Source: an uncultured Bacteroidales bacterium (lineage in GTDB: Bacteria; Bacteroidota; Bacteroidia; Bacteroidales; Paludibacteraceae). Taken from it: 9,638 nucleotides of DNA. The position numbers and the translations under genes are program-made. The stretch spans positions 1 to 9,638 of the forward strand of contig CAIQOG010000443.1 of NCBI GenBank assembly GCA_903873355.1, in the 5' to 3' direction. Positions 7,200 through 9,638 of this stretch are shown one piece after another (the stretch's first letter is position 1; each line of letters begins with the position of its first letter). The notes under the pieces were generated by a model. The model searched no databases and was not told the DNA's origin. It saw nothing but the letters and a program-made list of their open reading frames with translations.

Positions 7200-8243
7200 A
7201 TGGCTACTTTAAATCAACCACTCAGCATTAAATCAGTAACATTCAAAAACCGCATCGGCATGTCGCCCATGTGTCAGTACTCGGCAACTGATGGATTTGC
7301 CACCGACTGGCATTACGTTCATTACGGCACACGTGCTGTTGGTGGAGTTGGATTAATCATAGTCGAAGCGACGGCCGTGACCCCCGAAGGACGAATAACT
7401 CCCTGTGATTTAGGCTTGTGGAAAGATGAGCAAATCGCTGAATTAAAGAAAATTACCGAATTTATTCATAATCACGGTGCAGTAGCCGGAATTCAGATTG
7501 CCCATGCCGGACGAAAAGCATCACATCAAATTCCTGTTCAGGGAGCTAAACAAATTCCGGTTAAAGAAGGTGGTTGGCCGACTCTAGCACCATCGGCTAT
7601 TCCGTTCGAAGCCGACGAACAAGCTCCCATTGAATTGACCATTCAGGCTATTCAAGCAATTGTTGATCATTTTAAAACAGCAGCTTTCAGGGCTAAATAT
7701 GCCGGTTTTAAAGTGCTCGAAATTCATGCAGCTCACGGGTATCTGATTCATGAATTCCTTTCGCCACTCACAAACCAACGCACCGATGAATATGGCGGAA
7801 GTTTTGATAACAGGATCAGGCTGATTACAGAAATAATTTCAGCTGTAAAAACCGTTTGGCCCGATGATTTGCCACTGTTTGTGCGTTTATCGGCTACCGA
7901 TTGGGCTGAAGGCGGCTGGAATGTGGAAGAAACGGTGAAACTTGCTGCTATTCTTAAAAACGTCGGAGTTGACTTAATCGACTGTTCATCAGGCGGAAAC
8001 ATTTCAGACCAGAAAATTCAGCCTGGTCCCGGTTATCAGGTTCAGCTTTCCGAAGCTGTTCGCAAAACCGGAATTCTTACTTCGACAGTCGGACTTATAA
8101 CATCAACAGAGCAAGCTACTGAAATTCTGAACGATGGAAAAGCAGACATGATTCTTTTTGGTCGTGAGTTACTGCGCAATCCGTATTTTGCCTTGAAAAT
8201 TGAAAATACAACGTGGCCTGATCAATATTTGAGCGGAAAATAA
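7200..8243 (+). CDS. NADH:flavin oxidoreductase, Old Yellow Enzyme family (YqjM/NamA-like)
   Basis: An FMN-dependent ene-reductase of the Old Yellow Enzyme family, which uses NAD(P)H to reduce activated C=C bonds and sometimes nitro compounds or quinones; the physiological substrate cannot be read from sequence. The 347 residues form one TIM barrel. MSPMCQYS at 21-28 holds Cys25, the flavin-tuning cysteine of the YqjM/XenA class, and Tyr27. Q99 is expected near FMN. EIHAAHGYL at 174-182 holds the substrate-anion ligands His176 and His179 and also Tyr181. SPLTNQRTDEYGGS at 188-201 is a family signature, R229 (VRLSA) an FMN-phosphate candidate, and GRELLRNPYF at 321-330 the C-terminal FMN-binding end. 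There is no signal peptide, so it is cytoplasmic. AGAGG at 7193-7197 is too close to the ATG for a normal ribosome binding site. It appears monocistronic, divergent from dut. Confidence 0.92.
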   Translation: MATLNQPLSIKSVTFKNRIGMSPMCQYSATDGFATDWHYVHYGTRAVGGVGLIIVEATAVTPEGRITPCDLGLWKDEQIAELKKITEFIHNHGAVAGIQIAHAGRKASHQIPVQGAKQIPVKEGGWPTLAPSAIPFEADEQAPIELTIQAIQAIVDHFKTAAFRAKYAGFKVLEIHAAHGYLIHEFLSPLTNQRTDEYGGSFDNRIRLITEIISAVKTVWPDDLPLFVRLSATDWAEGGWNVEETVKLAAILKNVGVDLIDCSSGGNISDQKIQPGPGYQVQLSEAVRKTGILTSTVGLITSTEQATEILNDGKADMILFGRELLRNPYFALKIENTTWPDQYLSGK

Positions 8244-8270
8244 ATCCTTTTCAGTTGAGAAATATTTTTG

Positions 8271-8306
8271 GCGATGTTCTACTTTTAATCTGTAAAAAAA
8301 CATCGC
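8271..8306. other. 8-bp inverted repeat after the flavin oxidoreductase gene
   Basis: GCGATGTT (8271-8278) pairs exactly with AACATCGC (8299-8306) across a 20-nt AT-rich loop, 28 nt past the stop at 8243. Its position fits an mRNA 3' end, but no U-tract follows on the plus strand, so it is not a standard intrinsic terminator. It could stabilise a 3' end. Confidence 0.45.
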
Positions 8307-8308
8307 AT

Positions 8309-8336
8309 GAAAATTGAAAATTGAATCGTAAATACT
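8309..8336. repeat. Short tandem array, period 7 (array E)
   Basis: The units are GAAAATT, GAAAATT, GAATCGT and AAATACT: two exact copies, then drift. It directly follows the 8-bp inverted repeat in the gap before pta and contains AATCGTAAAT, the same 10-mer as array A. Confidence 0.6.
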
Positions 8337-8352
8337 CTAAAAATTGACATTT

Positions 8353-8379
8353 TTGATATACAATCTGACATAATATCAA
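8353..8379. promoter_or_regulatory. 7-bp dyad upstream of the pta promoter
   Basis: TTGATAT (8353-8359) and ATATCAA (8373-8379) are perfect inverted arms with centres 20 nt apart, about two helical turns. The dyad ends 29 nt before the pta -33 box, a reasonable place for an activator. It shares the TTGAT half-site with the palindrome at 7177-7187 but has different spacing. No regulator can be named. Confidence 0.3.
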
Positions 8380-8394
8380 TTAATTACAAAAAAG

Positions 8395-8412
8395 TGCAAT
8401 CCCGACATTGCA
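8395..8412. promoter_or_regulatory. Candidate operator: dyad over the pta -33 box
   Basis: TGCAAT (8395-8400), a 6-nt spacer CCCGAC, and ATTGCA (8407-8412) form a perfect dyad with arms one helical turn apart. The right arm covers the TTG (8408-8410) that serves as -33 element, so a dimeric protein bound here would block RNA polymerase. The GC-rich spacer stands out from its AT-rich surroundings. The regulator is unknown. Confidence 0.4.
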
Positions 8413-8437
8413 ATTTTAGAATAATGCTGTATCTTTG
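8408..8437 (+). promoter_or_regulatory. Bacteroidetes-type promoter of pta
   Basis: TTG at 8408-8410, a 19-nt spacer, and TATCTTTG at 8430-8437 match the -33/-7 pattern (TTG, about 19 nt, TAnnTTTG) known for the primary sigma factor of Bacteroides. Transcription would start near 8443, giving a leader of about 55 nt to the ATG at 8500. It is the best promoter match in the window. Confidence 0.75.
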
Positions 8438-8499
8438 TACCGTTTTTCAGCCCGAAGACAGCTTACTCTCAACGAATTACCTAACTTTATATATTAAAA

Positions 8500-9498
8500 A
8501 TGAACCTGCTTGACCAAATTATGGCTCGCGCCAAAGCCAATCCGCAACGTATCGTGTTGCCTGAAGGCACTGAACTCAGGACGCTTAAAGCAGCTGATAT
8601 TATTCTGAAAGAAAAAGCTGCCAAACTTATTTTGATTGGAAACACGGCTGAAATCACCCGATTGGCTGCTGAAAACAATCTCACGAATATCGCTGATGCT
8701 CAAATAGTTGATCCTGAAACAGACTCGAAAATGCCTGTTTACGCCAATTTGCTTTTTGAACTACGCAAAACTAAAGGCATGACAGCAGAAGAAGCTGCTA
8801 AGCTGGCTAAAGATCCTTTGTATTTGGGTTGTTTGATAATTAAAAATGGTGATGCCGATGGCGAATTAGCCGGAGCACAAAATACCACCGGAAATGTTCT
8901 TCGTCCGGCTTTCCAGATTGTAAAAACATTACCGGGAATTAAAGTGGTATCGGGAGCAATTCTGATGTTTACACCGGCTACTCAATATGGTGAAAACGGC
9001 TTGCTGGTTTTTGCTGATTGTGCTGTAAATCCAAATCCTACAGCCGAAGAACTAGCGCAGATTGCAGTTTGTACGGCTGATACAGCTCGTGTTATTTGTG
9101 GTTATGAACCACGTGTGGCAATGTTGAGCTTCTCGTCGAAAGGAAGTGCAAAACATGAATTTGTTGACAAAGTGGTGGAGGCAACCCGCATAGCCAAAGA
9201 AATGGCACCTGAATTGATGATCGATGGAGAATTGCAAGCTGATGCAGCATTAGTTCCTGCCATTGGACAAAGCAAAGCACCGGGAAGCAAAATTGCAGGA
9301 CACGCTAATGTATTGGTTTTCCCCGATTTACAAGCCGGGAACATTGGCTATAAAATGGTGGAGCGTTTCTCGGGCGCACAAGCTGTAGGTCCTATTTTGC
9401 AGGGAATGGCAGCTCCTATCAACGATCTTTCACGTGGTTGTTCGGTAGACGATATCGTGAAAATGATTACAATAACAGCCAATCAGGCAATGAAATAA
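8500..9498 (+). CDS. pta: Phosphate acetyltransferase (phosphotransacetylase), short form
   Basis: Interconverts acetyl-CoA plus phosphate and acetyl phosphate plus CoA in the cytoplasm. With acetate kinase it makes ATP and acetate in fermentation, or activates acetate in the reverse direction. At 332 residues it is the single-domain form, without the N-terminal regulatory region of the E. coli enzyme. Motifs include RIVLPEGTE at 17-25, [13 protein letters not shown] at 208-220, [10 protein letters not shown] at 242-251 and [17 protein letters not shown] at 269-285. [12 protein letters not shown] at 308-319 supplies S311, R312 and D318, equivalent to the active-site residues of the Methanosarcina enzyme. 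A phosphate butyryltransferase is the main alternative in this superfamily, but these motifs fit Pta better. It has its own promoter, a possible operator and a 5' leader, and no clear Shine-Dalgarno site. The usual partner ackA is not evident in the 140 bases that follow. Confidence 0.93.
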   Translation: MNLLDQIMARAKANPQRIVLPEGTELRTLKAADIILKEKAAKLILIGNTAEITRLAAENNLTNIADAQIVDPETDSKMPVYANLLFELRKTKGMTAEEAAKLAKDPLYLGCLIIKNGDADGELAGAQNTTGNVLRPAFQIVKTLPGIKVVSGAILMFTPATQYGENGLLVFADCAVNPNPTAEELAQIAVCTADTARVICGYEPRVAMLSFSSKGSAKHEFVDKVVEATRIAKEMAPELMIDGELQADAALVPAIGQSKAPGSKIAGHANVLVFPDLQAGNIGYKMVERFSGAQAVGPILQGMAAPINDLSRGCSVDDIVKMITITANQAMK

Positions 9499-9506
9499 GT
9501 TTTTGA

Positions 9507-9538
9507 GTTAATCTGTTAACCAGTTCATTGGTTATTAC
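9507..9538. repeat. Short tandem array, period 8 (array G)
   Basis: Four consecutive 8-nt units, each beginning GTT: GTTAATCT, GTTAACCA, GTTCATTG and GTTATTAC. The middle units contain a 6-bp hairpin, TAACCA (9517-9522) with TGGTTA (9529-9534), and no U-tract follows. It starts 9 nt after the pta stop. The units are degenerate. Confidence 0.5.
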
Positions 9539-9558
9539 CAATATAAACCGGACAACAC

Positions 9559-9581
9559 ATTAACCATTTAACCATTTAACT
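9559..9581. repeat. Short tandem array, period 7-8 (array F)
   Basis: The units are ATTAACC, ATTTAACC and ATTTAACT, ending 8 nt before the ATG at 9590. It is the second array in the 91-nt gap after pta. No TAnnTTTG element was found in this gap, so the next gene is probably read from the pta promoter. Confidence 0.65.
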
Positions 9582-9589
9582 ATAAAAAC

Positions 9590-9638
9590 ATGGCAGAAGA
9601 AATTATTGAAGCAATTGAACGCTACGGTCTGAGTAAAC
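9590..9638 (+). CDS. Start of an unrecognised gene, cut by the window edge
   Basis: ATG at 9590 opens a frame of 16 codons to the window end (MAEEIIEAIERYGLSK). It is acidic, helical in character and has no signal peptide. It does not resemble the start of acetate kinase, which normally opens with a short beta strand and an NCGSSS motif. The Bacteroidetes-like leader (array F, then ATAAAAAC before the ATG) and the absence of a closer promoter suggest co-transcription with pta. Too little is visible to assign a family. Confidence 0.55.
   Translation, partial: MAEEIIEAIERYGLSK

Noticed and set aside
7584..8002. Minus-strand frames inside the flavin oxidoreductase gene
   Set aside because: They are shadows of a well-supported plus-strand gene, with no motif or start signal of their own.
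8271..8306. Intrinsic terminator after the flavin oxidoreductase gene
   Set aside because: The stem is perfect, but the loop is 20 nt and no U-tract follows on the plus strand.
8344..8349. TTGACA resembling an E. coli -35 box
   Set aside because: No TATAAT-like box lies about 17 nt downstream, the host appears to use the Bacteroidetes promoter type, and a much better match is at 8408-8437.
505..9581. The tandem arrays as CRISPR or phase-variable microsatellites
   Set aside because: The units are 7-8 nt without spacers, so not CRISPR. Most copies are imperfect and few in number, which makes frequent slippage unlikely.

Overview
The window looks like a chromosomal core segment from a member of the Bacteroidota, most likely order Bacteroidales. 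The reasons are the Bacteroidetes-type promoter ahead of pta (TTG, 19 nt, TATCTTTG), the topoisomerase subunit B of the Bacteroidetes type, a DUF4292 lipoprotein beside an EnvC-like protein, two lipoproteins with Bacteroidetes-style lipoboxes, and weak or absent Shine-Dalgarno sites. I cannot name the genus. Core genes sampled are roughly 45-50% GC; the left-edge gene is about 27% GC.

Left part (1-6916, all minus strand). In transcription order this reads dut (dUTPase), a secreted TPR protein, a DUF4292 lipoprotein, an EnvC-like murein hydrolase activator with a degenerate LytM domain, then topoisomerase IV subunit B (parE), and last an AT-rich lipoprotein gene that runs off the left edge. 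The TPR, DUF4292 and envC genes are packed tightly (19-nt overlap, then a 4-nt gap). They look like one envelope/division unit, with dut as the promoter-proximal gene.

Middle (6917-7199). This is a 283-bp AT-rich divergent promoter region. It has an exact -7 element for dut and several inverted repeats, and no gene.

Right part (7200-9638, plus strand). An Old Yellow Enzyme family flavin oxidoreductase is followed, after a 256-bp regulatory gap, by phosphate acetyltransferase (pta), which makes acetyl phosphate in acetate metabolism. The first 16 codons of an unrecognised gene end the window. The pta promoter is the clearest regulatory element here, and a perfect 6-6-6 dyad lies over its -33 box.

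The most unusual feature is not a gene. Every co-directional gap except the 4-nt one carries a short imperfect tandem array with a period of 7 or 8 nt: seven arrays, with differing but related units. The divergent gap has none. Two of the arrays start at a stop codon with the same 9-mer, and one appears to have been absorbed into a signal-peptide coding sequence. No CRISPR, IS element, tRNA or rRNA was seen.
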